Assembly (NCBI RefSeq): GCF_025642135.1
Contig: NZ_CP106793.1
Location: 1,426,001 to 1,490,000 of the forward strand
Length of the DNA stretch: 64,000 nucleotides
Direction: 5' to 3'
Origin: Streptomyces cynarae
Lineage (GTDB): Bacteria > Actinomycetota > Actinomycetes > Streptomycetales > Streptomycetaceae
Shown here: one piece after another, positions 23,249 to 31,644 of the stretch
Position numbering within the stretch: position 1 is the first letter of the stretch
How the letters are laid out: each line of letters starts with the position of its first letter
The notes under the pieces: generated by a model
What the model saw: only the letters and a program-made list of their open reading frames with translations
Database searches by the model: none
What the model was told of the DNA's origin: nothing
Translations under genes and position numbers: made by a program

Positions 23249-24451
23249 TCAAGGCCTGGCCGCGGTGAACTGCTTGCGCCAACGGGTGAACAGCCTCGGC
23301 TGGTTCATCCCGAGCACGGCGACCGGCGTACCGGCCCTGCGGTAGACGGCCAGGAAACTCCGCTCGTCGGGGGCGCCTTCCTCGACCGTCACACTGTCGG
23401 CACCGGCGGCATGGCCGACGAACTGGATCTTCACGCCGTACTGGTCGGACCAGAAGTACGGCGGCCGCGGCACGCCCGGCTGCGTCGCGCCGTACGCGAG
23501 CAGCGTGGCCACCGCCGCGTCGGGCCGCTCCAGTGCGCCCGTCCAGTGCTCCACTCGCCGGTGGATTCCGGCGTGCGGGTCGTACCAGTTGGCGCAGTCG
23601 CCGACGGCGACGACTCCGGCGAGGCTGGTGCGGCCGTCGGCCCCGCACTTCACGCCGTTGTCGAGCGCGACGCCGGAGCCCTCGAGCCACTCGACGCAAG
23701 GACGCGCGCCCACACCCACGACGACGGTGTCGGCGGGGATGCTGCGGCCGTCCTCGAGCAGCACGGCGTCCACCCTCCCCCGGACTCCGTCCGGAGGGAC
23801 CCCCGTCTCGCTCCGCTCGCCCCCGCTCAGCCCTTTGACCCCCACCCCGCACAGGAGCCGTACGCCGTGGTCGGTGTGGAGGGCGGAGACGATGCCGCCC
23901 ATGACCTCGCCGAGCGGTCCCGCCAGCGGCGTCGGCGCGGCCTCGACGACCGTGACGTCGAGGCCGAGGGCGTAGGCGGTGGAGGCGACCTCGGCGCCGA
24001 TGAATCCGCCGCCGATCACCACCAGCCGTCCGCCGCGGGCCAGGTCGTCGCGCAGGGCGCGGGCGTCGTCCAGGGTACGGAGCACGTGGACGCCGGCGAG
24101 GCCCTCGGTGCCGGGCAGCGTGCGCGCGGCCGCACCGGTCGCGATGACCACACCGTCGGCACGCATCTCCCGGCCGTCGGCGAGCCGGATCGCCCGCTCG
24201 GTGCGGTCGAGCCCGGTGGCGCGGGTGCCGAGCACCCATTCCGCCTGCAGGTCCTCGTCGTCCCTCTCCAGCGCGAGATCCGCTTCGCCGAGGGTGCCGG
24301 CGAGGAACTCCTTGGACAGCGGCGGCCTGTCGTACGGGCGGTGGGGCTCGTCGCCGATGACGACCAGCCGACCGTCGTACCCCCGTTTCCGCAGCGAGCG
24401 CGCGGCCGACAGACCGGCCAGCGAGGCGCCCACCACGGCGACGGTCCTCAC
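23249..24451 (-). CDS. FAD/NAD(P)-dependent ferredoxin reductase of the Rieske system
   Basis: 400-residue reductase of the BphA4/rubredoxin reductase type. It has an N-terminal FAD site (VAVVGASLAGLSAARSL), a central NAD site (RLVVIGGGFIGAEVASTA), and the VVAVGDCANWYDP motif late in the chain. It should pass electrons from NAD(P)H to the Rieske ferredoxin encoded just upstream; the two genes overlap by GTGA at 24448-24451. Residues encoded by about 23771-23828 (GGERSETGVPPDGVRGR) look like an in-frame repeat insertion relative to the family pattern. GTG 24451 is preferred because the dinucleotide site follows at once. Confidence 0.88.
   Translation of the reverse strand: MRTVAVVGASLAGLSAARSLRKRGYDGRLVVIGDEPHRPYDRPPLSKEFLAGTLGEADLALERDDEDLQAEWVLGTRATGLDRTERAIRLADGREMRADGVVIATGAAARTLPGTEGLAGVHVLRTLDDARALRDDLARGGRLVVIGGGFIGAEVASTAYALGLDVTVVEAAPTPLAGPLGEVMGGIVSALHTDHGVRLLCGVGVKGLSGGERSETGVPPDGVRGRVDAVLLEDGRSIPADTVVVGVGARPCVEWLEGSGVALDNGVKCGADGRTSLAGVVAVGDCANWYDPHAGIHRRVEHWTGALERPDAAVATLLAYGATQPGVPRPPYFWSDQYGVKIQFVGHAAGADSVTVEEGAPDERSFLAVYRRAGTPVAVLGMNQPRLFTRWRKQFTAARP
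23771..23828. repeat. GC repeat segment inserted in frame in the ferredoxin reductase gene
   Basis: The stretch contains CTCCCCCGGACTCCGTCCGG and CGCTCCGCTCG, a hairpin-rich pattern that I recall as a recurrent Streptomyces intergenic motif. Here it lies inside a coding sequence, between KGLSGGE and RVDAVLLEDG, two segments that are usually close together in this family. Confidence 0.5.
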
Positions 24452-24807
24452 GCGGGGCCTCCGGCCAGGCGGGAGGCGATGCAGGGCGGCAGGTTGGGGG
24501 CCTCGGTCGACAGCCGGACGTAGATCATGCCGTCCTCGACCAGGACCTCGTGGGTCCGCACCGGCAGCTTGGCCGGCGGGGCGTCCACCGCTCCGGTCCT
24601 CAGGTCGAACTTGGAGGCGTGCAGCGGGCATTCCACCTCGCAGCCCTCCAGCCAGCCGTCGGCGAGCGAGGCGTCCTGGTGGGTGCAGGTGTCGTCGATG
24701 GCGAAGAGCTCGCCGTCATCGGTGTGGAACACCGAGACCGGCGGGTCGATGTCGAGCCGGTGGGCCTCGCCTCGCGGCAGATCCGCGAGACGGCACGCGG
24801 GAATCAT
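24448..24807 (-). CDS. Rieske-type [2Fe-2S] ferredoxin
   Basis: A 119-residue single-domain Rieske protein with cluster ligands Cys41-x-His43 (CTHQD) and Cys60-x2-His63 (CPLHASKFDLRTG). It should carry electrons from the adjacent reductase to the Rieske oxygenase at 21986, making a three-component system. ATG 24807 gives a 7-nt gap from CGAGG; ATG 24810 is also possible. The boxes at 24822-24854 lie only 15-47 bp upstream, so bound regulator could overlap the promoter core. Confidence 0.9.
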   Translation of the reverse strand: MIPACRLADLPRGEAHRLDIDPPVSVFHTDDGELFAIDDTCTHQDASLADGWLEGCEVECPLHASKFDLRTGAVDAPPAKLPVRTHEVLVEDGMIYVRLSTEAPNLPPCIASRLAGGPA

Positions 24808-24821
24808 CATGACACCTCGGT

Positions 24822-24854
24822 GCGTATAGCGAAACGGATTGCGATTAGCGCAAC
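24822..24854 (-). promoter_or_regulatory. Paired 14-bp operator-like boxes upstream of the ferredoxin gene
   Basis: On the minus strand GTTGCGCTAATCGC (24854-24841) and GTTTCGCTATACGC (24835-24822) have starts 19 bp apart. The second is nearly identical to the box at 21038 in the betA-iclR region (GTATCGCTATACGC). Confidence 0.7.
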
Positions 24855-25055
24855 GTCAGTCTGCGGGCCGCCCTGAACCGTTGTCAAGGCGTCCAAGGCC
24901 CGCATCGAGCCGGGTTCGCGGGCGGTTCTCCGCGCACGCCGAAGCGGCCCCGAAAGCGGAGGTGAGCAGGCGCGACAGGCGTGGCGCAGGGCAGCGACGG
25001 CCTCGCCGCCGGCGACGTCGTCGGACGTCACCGGGGCGAGGCCGTGGGGCGGCGG

Positions 25056-25685
25056 TCAGAAGCCGCGGTCGATCCACTCCTGAAGGTGCGGCGCTTCGGC
25101 GCCGATGGTGGTCGTCTCCCCGTGACCGGTGTGCACGACGGTGTCGCCGGGCAGCGCGAGGAGGCGTCGTCCGATCGAGTCGATGATGGTGGGGAAGTCG
25201 CTGTACGACCGCCCCGTCGCCCCCGGACCGCCGGCGAAGAGCGTGTCGCCGCTGAAGAGGGCGCCGAGAGCCGGGGTGTACAGGCAGACGGCGCCCGGGG
25301 CGTGGCCGGGCGTGTGGAGCACGGTCAGCTCGGCACCCGCGACCGCCAGGGTCTGCCGGTCGGTCAGTTCCGCGTCGGGTGCCCGGTCCGGATGGGTCTG
25401 TTTCCACAGCGGCAGATCGTCGGGGTGCAGGAGGACCGGCGCACCGGCGCGGTCGGCGAGGGCGGGGGCTGCGTCGATGTGGTCGTTGTGGGCGTGGGTG
25501 CACACGATCGCCGTCAGGCGCCGGTCGCCGACGGCGGCGGCGATGGCGTCGGCGTCGTGAGCGGCGTCGATGACGATCACCTCCTGGTCGTCGCCGACGA
25601 TCCACACGTTGTTGTCGACGTCCCAGGTGCCGCCGTCGAGTGTGAACTGCCCGGAGGTGACGAGCCGCTCGATGCGCGCGCCCAT
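25056..25685 (-). CDS. Metallo-beta-lactamase-fold hydrolase next to formaldehyde dehydrogenase
   Basis: A 209-residue glyoxalase II-like protein. The metal-binding motif is THAHNDHID (HxHxDH), with a further His in HTPGHAPG, Asp in FSGDTLF, and His in HTGHGETT. It overlaps the mycothiol-dependent formaldehyde dehydrogenase gene by one base (TGATG), and the same pairing is seen in other actinobacteria. A likely role is hydrolysis of S-formylmycothiol to formate and mycothiol; this is inference from context. GTG at 25688 is an alternative start. About 200 bp with no gene separates it from the ferredoxin promoter. Confidence 0.82.
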   Translation of the reverse strand: MGARIERLVTSGQFTLDGGTWDVDNNVWIVGDDQEVIVIDAAHDADAIAAAVGDRRLTAIVCTHAHNDHIDAAPALADRAGAPVLLHPDDLPLWKQTHPDRAPDAELTDRQTLAVAGAELTVLHTPGHAPGAVCLYTPALGALFSGDTLFAGGPGATGRSYSDFPTIIDSIGRRLLALPGDTVVHTGHGETTTIGAEAPHLQEWIDRGF

Positions 25686-26770
25686 CACAGCACCACCACC
25701 GAGCGCAGCACGTCCCCGTGGTGCATGCGCTCGAAGGCCTTCTCGACCTCGTCCAGTGCGATGGTCTCGGTGACGAAGGCGTCCAGGTCCAGGCGACCCT
25801 GCAGATACAGGTCGATGAGCATGGGGAAGTCACGGGAGGGCAGGCAGTCGCCGTACCAGGACGACTTCAGTGCACCTCCCCGGCCGAAGACGTCCAGCAG
25901 CGGCAGCTCCAGCTGCATCTCCGGGGTCGGTACGCCGACAAGGACGACCGTGCCGGCCAGATCGCGGGCGTAGAAGGCCTGCCGGTAGGTCTCCGGACGG
26001 CCCACCGCCTCGATGACGACATCGGCGCCGAACCCGCCGGTCAGGTCCCGGATCGCCGCCACCGGATCGGTCTGGCTCGAGTTGACCGTGTGGGTCGCGC
26101 CCAGCTTCTTGGCGGTGGCCAGCTTGCGGTCGTCGATGTCCACCGCGATGATCTTCGCCGCACCCGCCAGGTTCGATCCGACGACCGCCGCGTCCCCGAC
26201 ACCGCCGCAGCCGATCACGGCCACGCTGTCACCGCGTCCCACGTTCCCGGTGTTGATCGCCGCGCCGATGCCCGCCATCACTCCGCACCCCAGCAGTCCG
26301 GCGGCGGCGGCCGACGCCGCCGGGTCCACCTTGGTGCACTGCCCGGCCGCCACCAGCGTCTTCTCGGCAAAGGCACCGATGCCCAGCGCGGGCGACAGCT
26401 CCGTGCCGTCGGTCAGGGTCATCTTCTGCTTCGCGTTGTGCGTGTTGAAGCAGTACCACGGCCGGCCGCGCAGACAGGCGCGGCACTGGCCGCACACCGC
26501 ACGCCAGTTGAGGATGACGAAGTCACCGGGCGCCACGTCCGTGACGCCCTCGCCCACCGCTTCCACCACGCCCGCGGCCTCATGCCCCAGCAGGAAGGGG
26601 AAGTCGGCACTGATGCCGCCCTCGCGGTAGTGCAGATCCGTGTGGCAGACGCCGCAGGCCTCTATCTTGACCAGCGCCTCGCCCGGACCGGGGTCGGGCA
26701 CGACGATCGTTTCCAGGCTGACGGGGGCGCCCTTGCCCCGGGCGACGACAGCACGGACCTGGTGAGCCAT
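25685..26770 (-). CDS. S-(hydroxymethyl)mycothiol dehydrogenase (mycothiol-dependent formaldehyde dehydrogenase)
   Basis: Zinc-dependent medium-chain dehydrogenase of 361 residues. It has the catalytic-zinc region [13 protein letters not shown] and GHEAAG, the structural-zinc cysteines in [15 protein letters not shown], and the NAD site [12 protein letters not shown]. The [15 protein letters not shown] segment is typical of the mycothiol-dependent enzyme. It oxidises the formaldehyde-mycothiol adduct, fitting formaldehyde release by the Rieske demethylase. ATG 26770 has GAGGAG 5 nt upstream. The operator-like boxes lie 35-67 bp upstream, tying detoxification to the same control as demethylation. 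Confidence 0.9.
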   Translation of the reverse strand: MAHQVRAVVARGKGAPVSLETIVVPDPGPGEALVKIEACGVCHTDLHYREGGISADFPFLLGHEAAGVVEAVGEGVTDVAPGDFVILNWRAVCGQCRACLRGRPWYCFNTHNAKQKMTLTDGTELSPALGIGAFAEKTLVAAGQCTKVDPAASAAAAGLLGCGVMAGIGAAINTGNVGRGDSVAVIGCGGVGDAAVVGSNLAGAAKIIAVDIDDRKLATAKKLGATHTVNSSQTDPVAAIRDLTGGFGADVVIEAVGRPETYRQAFYARDLAGTVVLVGVPTPEMQLELPLLDVFGRGGALKSSWYGDCLPSRDFPMLIDLYLQGRLDLDAFVTETIALDEVEKAFERMHHGDVLRSVVVL

Positions 26771-26804
26771 GGCCACTCCTCGACTGACAGAAGATCGAGA
26801 CGTT

Positions 26805-26837
26805 GCCTATTACGACACGCATCTCGTATTTCGCAAC
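26805..26837 (-). promoter_or_regulatory. Paired 14-bp operator-like boxes upstream of formaldehyde dehydrogenase
   Basis: On the minus strand GTTGCGAAATACGA (26837-26824) fits the cluster box well. A weaker copy, GTGTCGTAATAGGC (26818-26805), begins 19 bp further on. GTTGCCTATTACGA at 26802 on the plus strand also mirrors the first box. Confidence 0.6.
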
Positions 26838-27489
26838 ACAGCATCGTGGAGAGCGCAGCAGCGGTCAAGGATCCGTCATGCAATCCGACGGAGGCTGTGG
26901 ACGTCGGTCCGGGCACGCGCGGACCGCATCGCGCCGACAGGGGTGACGCACTCGCACGCGCGGACCGCATCGCGCCGACAGGGGTGACGCACTGCGCTGC
27001 GCGGAGCGGCGGGCATACCCCTGCCTGCGGCGCCGTTCGAAGGTCACCGACCTGCTCGCGACTGGTGACAGCAAGCGGTGAGCCCGGGTCCGCACGAACT
27101 TCGGCACGACGGTCTCGCGCGACCCAGCGGGGGCGGCCGACGGCCGGCGGCGGGCGCGGGCGGGAGGCCGTCGGCGAGGGCGGTGCGCGTACGGCGAACG
27201 GCGTTGTTCGAACATGAGACGACTCGGACGAGGACGGCCGTGAGAAGCTGATGCCGGACGATCCAGCAGCGGAACCAGCCAGGTGCGACTGTGCGCCCAT
27301 GCCCGCATGACGCACGTCGGCATCACGGAACTGACCACGTGTCAGCAAAGTCGGCAAAGGGGCGGCATGAGTCCGGCCAAAGGCGGTTACAGATGACTAC
27401 AGTCGCACCTGGGCCAACCCTCGGGATGCTGGCCTCGACCTGGGAAAAGCGCCGGTTTGCAGCCGACCTGGCAGAGTGAGGGGCCAGCC
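26838..27489. other. Gene-free stretch of about 650 bp
   Basis: No open frame here has convincing codon use, a start with a ribosome site, or a recognisable product. It holds the 41-bp tandem duplication (26913-26993), a TTCGAA-centred palindrome near 27206, and presumably the promoter of the acyltransferase gene. A 28-codon frame beginning near ATG 27394 has no family resemblance. Confidence 0.6.
26913..26993. repeat. 41-bp tandem duplication
   Basis: A 40-bp sequence at 26913-26952 (starting GCACGCGCGGACCGCATCGC) is repeated exactly at 26954-26993, a period of 41 bp. The repeat lies in the gene-free stretch and has no coding role that I can see. Confidence 0.9.
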
Positions 27490-28215
27490 GTGTTCTATTA
27501 CCTGCTCAAATACGTCTTTCTCGGACCGCTGCTGAGACTGGTCTTCCGGCCGCGAATCGAGGGCCTCGAACACGTTCCGGCTGAGGGGCCGGCCATCATC
27601 GCCGGCAACCATCTCTCCTTCTCCGACCACTTCCTGATGCCCGCCATCCTCAAACGGCGCATCACCTTCCTCGCCAAGGCCGAGTACTTCACCGGCCCCG
27701 GCATCAAGGGCCGACTCACCGCCGCGTTCTTCCGCAGCGCCGGTCAGATCCCGGTGGACCGCTCCGGCAAGGAGGCCGGGCAGGCCGCGATCCGCGAGGG
27801 CCTCGGCGTCCTCGACAAGGGCGAGCTGCTGGGCATCTACCCGGAGGGCACCCGCTCCCACGACGGCCGCCTCTACAAGGGCAAGGTGGGCGTCGCGGTG
27901 ATGGCCCTCAGGGCGAAGGTGCCTGTCGTCCCCTGCGCGATGATCGGCACCTTCGAGGCACAGCCCCCGGGCCAGGTCATCCCGAGCATCCACCCCGTGG
28001 TGATCCGCTTCGGCAAGCCCCTGGACTTCTCCCGCTACGCCGGCATGGAGAACGAGAAGGCCGTCCTGCGAGCCATCACCGACGAGATCATGTACGCCAT
28101 CCTCTCCCTGTCCGAGCAGGAGTACGTCGACCAGTACGCGGCGGTCGCCAAGGCGGAGGAGGCGACGAAGAACGCTGAGAGGGCCCGCAAGCTTCCCCGG
28201 CTGCCGCTGAGTTGA
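27490..28215 (+). CDS. 1-acyl-sn-glycerol-3-phosphate acyltransferase family protein
   Basis: PlsC-type acyltransferase of 241 residues acting in phospholipid synthesis at the membrane. The catalytic HX4D motif is His41-Asp46 in GNHLSFSDHF, and the acceptor-binding EGTRS follows near residue 118. A short hydrophobic N-terminus (FYYLLKYVFLGPLLRLVF) may lie at the membrane. GTG 27490 with AGGGG upstream gives the usual start; an earlier in-frame start at 27457 is less likely. The tail after residue 215 is Ala/Lys/Glu-rich. It converges on the aminopeptidase gene. Confidence 0.88.
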   Translation: MFYYLLKYVFLGPLLRLVFRPRIEGLEHVPAEGPAIIAGNHLSFSDHFLMPAILKRRITFLAKAEYFTGPGIKGRLTAAFFRSAGQIPVDRSGKEAGQAAIREGLGVLDKGELLGIYPEGTRSHDGRLYKGKVGVAVMALRAKVPVVPCAMIGTFEAQPPGQVIPSIHPVVIRFGKPLDFSRYAGMENEKAVLRAITDEIMYAILSLSEQEYVDQYAAVAKAEEATKNAERARKLPRLPLS

Positions 28216-28233
28216 GGGCGCGTCGGCGGACGA

Positions 28234-28265
28234 CGAAGGGGCGGCCGGGATCGGCCGCCCCTTCG
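28234..28265. terminator. Hairpin between the convergent acyltransferase and aminopeptidase genes
   Basis: Perfect 14-bp arms (28234-28247 and 28252-28265, CGAAGGGGCGGCCG and its complement) surround a 4-nt loop. The symmetric arms end in AAG/CTT-like steps and could end transcription from both sides. Confidence 0.8.
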
Positions 28266-28291
28266 CGCGTGCGTGTGGCGAGGGCCGCGTA

Positions 28292-29890
28292 CTACGGCTT
28301 CGGCGTGGCGTGCGGGGCGCACGTCACGTCGGCGCCGTCCGTCCTGCCGGTGAGCAGGTAGGTGTCGACCCGGTTGTTGATGCACGGGTTGACGAGACCG
28401 GTCACTCCGTGCGAGCCCGCGTCCTTCTCGATGATCAGGCGGGAGCCCTTGAAGCGCTTGTGGAGCTCGACCGCGCCGTCGAAGGGCGTCGCGGCGTCAC
28501 GCGTGGACTGCACGATCAGGACGGTCGGCAGGCCCTTGCCGGTCCCCACGTCGACCGGGTTCTGCTGCTTGACGGGCCAGGTGGCGCACGGCAGGTTCAT
28601 CCATGCGTTGGCCCAGGTCATGAACGGGTAGTCCTTGTTGAGCCGGGTGTTGTCCCGGTCCCACTTCCGCCAGCTCTTCGGCCACTTGGCGTCGGTGCAC
28701 TCGACGGCCGTGTAGACGGCGTTGCCGTTCTCGGAGGCGATGTTGCCCGCCGTGTCCGACAGGTCCGGCGCCGCCGCGTCGACGAGCGCCTTGGTGTCTC
28801 CGGCGACGTACTTGCTGAAGACGGTGGCGACCGGCACCCACGAGGAGTCGTAGTACGGGGCGCTCTGGAAGAACGAGATCAGCTCGGCCGGGCCCACGAC
28901 ACCGCCGATCGGGCTCTCCTTCGCCGTGGCGCGCAGCTTCAGCCACTTCTCCTGCACCGCCGCGCGGGTCGTGCCCAGGTGGAAGGAGGCGTCGTTCGCG
29001 GCGACCCAGTCCTCCCAGTCCTTCCAGCGGCCCTCGAAGGCGACGTCCTGGTCGAGGTTGGCCTGGTACCAGATCTTCTCGCGCGACGGGTTGACCACGC
29101 TGTCGACGATCATGCGACGGAGGTGGCCCGGGAAGAGCGTGCCGTAGACGGCGCCCAGGTAGGTGCCGTACGACACGCCCAGGTAGTTGAGCTTCTTCTC
29201 GCCCAGCGCGGCACGGATGACGTCCAGGTCGCGCGCGGTGTTGGGCGTGGTCATCTGCTGGAGCATCGCGCGGCCGGTGCGCTCCAGGCAGCCCTCCGCG
29301 TACTCCCGCGCCAGCTTGCGCTGAGCGAGCTTGTCCGCCTCGGAGTCGGGAACCGGGTCCGCCTTGGGCGCCTTCACGAACTCCTGCGGGTCCTCGCAGG
29401 AGATGGGCGCGGAGTGGCCGACGCCGCGCGGGTCGAAGCCGACGAAGTCGTACGCCTTCGCCACGTTGGCCCAGACGGGGTTCTTGGTGGTGACCCGGCG
29501 CGGGAAGCGCAGCCCGGAACCGCCGGGTCCGCCCGGGTTGTAGACGAGGGCGCCCTGGCGCTCCTGCTTGGTGCCCGTGTTCCCGATGCGGTCGACGGCG
29601 AGCTTGATCTGCTTGCCGTCCGGGTGGGCGTAGTCGAGCGGGACGATCACCCAGCCGCACTGGATGGGCTTCTCCAGCCCCCAGTCGGCCGGGCAGTCCT
29701 GCCAGTCGATCCCGTCCTTGGCGGCCCGTGCGGCGGCGATCGCGGCGCCCCGGGCCTCCCGGTCCTGGCCGTGGCGCGAGTCGGCGGTGGCCGACGGTGC
29801 CGCCACGGCGCCGGCTATCAGCGTCGCCGTGACGAGCGCCCCCGCTGAGCCGAGCGCGGCCGCTCGCCTCGTCGGTCTGATTCCCCTCAA
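28292..29890 (-). CDS. Secreted tripeptidyl aminopeptidase (Tap-like, alpha/beta hydrolase S33)
   Basis: Exported serine peptidase of 532 residues that removes tripeptides from the N-termini of extracellular proteins. It has a signal peptide (MRGIRPTRRAAALG, then a hydrophobic core to AVAAPSATA). The oxyanion loop is NPGGPGGSG, and the catalytic triad is Ser240 (GVSYGTY), Asp465 (STRDAATP) and His494 (AGSHG). A C-terminal TAP-like domain completes the fold. The start is TTG 29890 with GGGAGGT 6 nt upstream. The neighbouring urease cluster matches the gene order that I recall for S. coelicolor tap. Confidence 0.9.
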   Translation of the reverse strand: MRGIRPTRRAAALGSAGALVTATLIAGAVAAPSATADSRHGQDREARGAAIAAARAAKDGIDWQDCPADWGLEKPIQCGWVIVPLDYAHPDGKQIKLAVDRIGNTGTKQERQGALVYNPGGPGGSGLRFPRRVTTKNPVWANVAKAYDFVGFDPRGVGHSAPISCEDPQEFVKAPKADPVPDSEADKLAQRKLAREYAEGCLERTGRAMLQQMTTPNTARDLDVIRAALGEKKLNYLGVSYGTYLGAVYGTLFPGHLRRMIVDSVVNPSREKIWYQANLDQDVAFEGRWKDWEDWVAANDASFHLGTTRAAVQEKWLKLRATAKESPIGGVVGPAELISFFQSAPYYDSSWVPVATVFSKYVAGDTKALVDAAAPDLSDTAGNIASENGNAVYTAVECTDAKWPKSWRKWDRDNTRLNKDYPFMTWANAWMNLPCATWPVKQQNPVDVGTGKGLPTVLIVQSTRDAATPFDGAVELHKRFKGSRLIIEKDAGSHGVTGLVNPCINNRVDTYLLTGRTDGADVTCAPHATPKP

Positions 29891-30029
29891 GTGGGACCTC
29901 CCCGTACATCGTTGCGATGGGTACGGGGGATCCTTTCGGCTGTGCGCTCCCTGAGAACAGGGGGTATTTGACTTTCTTTACCAATCCGATAACCGGTACA
30001 GCGCTGTCCGTTGAGCGGAGAGTCGGGTT

Positions 30030-30784
30030 TCAGCCAAGTGCGCCCAACGCCTCGTCCAGCGTCCGCCGCAGCCGCAGCGCGTCGGGGGCGACCGCGGTGA
30101 CGAGCACACCCGGCCCAGCCAGCGGGGTGAGCGCGGCACACTCCCCGAGCGGCCGTGCCGTCGCCGGCGTTCGCTCGAACTCGGGCCGTACGAGGACCAG
30201 CTGCCCGAGCGCCCGATGTCCCGCCAGCACGGCGGGCCCGTCCCAGCCGCCGGGGGCGCCCGGCCCGCAGGCCACCTCCTGGTCGAGCAGCGGCCGTCCG
30301 TCGAGCCGTACGGTGAGACGGCTGGTCAGCCGCCCTGGCTCCTCACCGGCGCGCCCGAGGACCTGCTCCTCCCGGAAGACGAGACGGGCGCCCGGCGCGA
30401 GGTCGATCCGCGTGGTGACGTACAGCTCGCTTCCGTTGGCCGAAATCAACTGTTCGGGCAGCCAGCGCAGTTCACCGCCTTCCGCCACGTCGAGCCGGAC
30501 GTCGTAGCGGGCCTCGCCCTTCGCCTGACCGGGCAGCGCGATGGTCGCGGCGGCCGATCCGACGTGCAGCAGGGCGCCGCCTCCCACCTCGGCCTCGACG
30601 GTGAGGTGGTCCCCGCCGAGCGGCCCGCTCATCGCGCCGACGAGCATCACGCGCGCCTCATCGCCCCGCGCCCGCGTCCGGCGCAGCGCGAGTGGCCCCT
30701 CGCCGGCCAGCACCGGCAGGGCCGTACCGCCCCGGCCGTCGTCCCGGGCCACGATCCGCGCGGTGGCCCGTACCCCCAGGTCAC
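30030..30784 (-). CDS. ureD: Urease accessory protein UreD, N-terminus uncertain (possible 1-base deletion)
   Basis: Assembles with UreF and UreG on apo-urease for nickel insertion. The body from about [15 protein letters not shown] to the end is a typical UreD ([27 protein letters not shown]). In its own frame no ATG, GTG or TTG lies at the expected start, only CTG (GACCTGGGGGTA). A GTG at 30784 overlaps the ureG stop in the usual way but is one base out of frame. Adding one C to the CC at 30779-30780 (GG on the plus strand) would give a 251-residue [11 protein letters not shown] start. Alternatives are CTG initiation or the internal GTG at IVARDD. Confidence 0.8.
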
Positions 30785-31458
30785 GCCGCCCATGCGACGA
30801 GCCGCTGCCGCACCCAGTCGGCGACGGCGCCGACACCGGCCTCACTGCGCAACGACTGGAGGACGACGGGCAGCTCGCCCCGCTGTGCCTTGGCGTCGGC
30901 GGCCATCCGGGCGAGGTCGGAACCGACGTACGGCGCCAGGTCGGTCTTGTTGACGACGAGCAGATCGGCGGTGGTGACACCGGGACCGCCCTTGCGCGGG
31001 ATGTCGTCCCCGCCGGCGACGTCGATGACGAAGATCTGCGCGTCGACGAGGCCCTTGGAGAAGGTGGCGGTGAGGTTGTCGCCGCCGGACTCGACGAGGA
31101 CGAGGTCGAGCGGCCCGACGGCGTCCTCCAGGTCCTCGACGGCTTCGAGGTTGGCGGAGATGTCGTCCCGGATGGCGGTGTGCGGACAGGCGCCGGTCTC
31201 GACGGCGGTGATCCGCTCGGGCGGCAGCACGGCCTCCCGCAGCAGGAACTCGGCGTCCTCCCGGGTATAGATGTCGTTGGTCACGACGGCGAGCGACAAC
31301 TCGTCCCGCAGGGCCCGGCAGAGCGCGGCGACGGTGGCGGTCTTCCCCGACCCGACGGGCCCGCCGAGCCCGACACGCAGGGCACGGCGGGATCCGTCGG
31401 GGCGGTGCGCGTCGGCGCTGAGGGCGGAGGGGCCGGGGTGGGTGTGGTCAAGGTGCAT
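30781..31458 (-). CDS. ureG: Urease accessory GTPase UreG
   Basis: SIMIBI-class GTPase that delivers nickel to urease. The 225-residue product has the P-loop G33PVGSGKT40, the nickel-binding Cys-Pro-His in [25 protein letters not shown] (switch region) and the NKTD base-specificity motif. A His-containing N-terminus ([10 protein letters not shown]) could hold metal. It is separated from ureF by a 186-bp gap filled by an interspersed repeat, unlike the rest of the tightly packed urease operon. The stop overlaps the expected ureD start. Confidence 0.94.
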   Translation of the reverse strand: MHLDHTHPGPSALSADAHRPDGSRRALRVGLGGPVGSGKTATVAALCRALRDELSLAVVTNDIYTREDAEFLLREAVLPPERITAVETGACPHTAIRDDISANLEAVEDLEDAVGPLDLVLVESGGDNLTATFSKGLVDAQIFVIDVAGGDDIPRKGGPGVTTADLLVVNKTDLAPYVGSDLARMAADAKAQRGELPVVLQSLRSEAGVGAVADWVRQRLVAWAA

Positions 31459-31499
31459 GGAAGCGGCTCCACATGTCTCAATACGCGGTGCCCTTTTCA

Positions 31500-31640
31500 G
31501 CCGGGCGGAGCATCCATCAGCCGGCGTTCGAGGACGAGGCCGTTCAGGCCGGTGGGGGTCAAGGGGCGGAGCCCCCTGGCGGGGTCGGAGGGGCGGCGCC
31601 CCTGGGGGTGGGAACGGGCAAGGGCGGCGGGGGCGACGAA
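31500..31640 (-). repeat. Interspersed GC repeat between ureF and ureG
   Basis: The segment contains CCGGCGTTCGAGGACGAGGC, two G-rich hairpins (AGGGGC/GCCCCT pairs near 31562 and 31589), and a G-rich tail near 31610-31630. The core and tail resemble the element between soxD and soxA. It separates genes that normally nearly touch, so it looks like an insertion into the urease operon. Confidence 0.65.
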
Positions 31641-31644
31641 CCTC

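Noticed and set aside
26865..27338. Minus-strand frame of about 157 codons in the gene-free stretch
   Set aside because: Arg/Pro/Ser-rich, no ribosome site, crosses the exact 41-bp duplication, and has no recognisable domain.
27394..27479. Small open frame (28 codons) just before the acyltransferase gene
   Set aside because: No convincing ribosome site, conservation or known leader-peptide features; probably chance.
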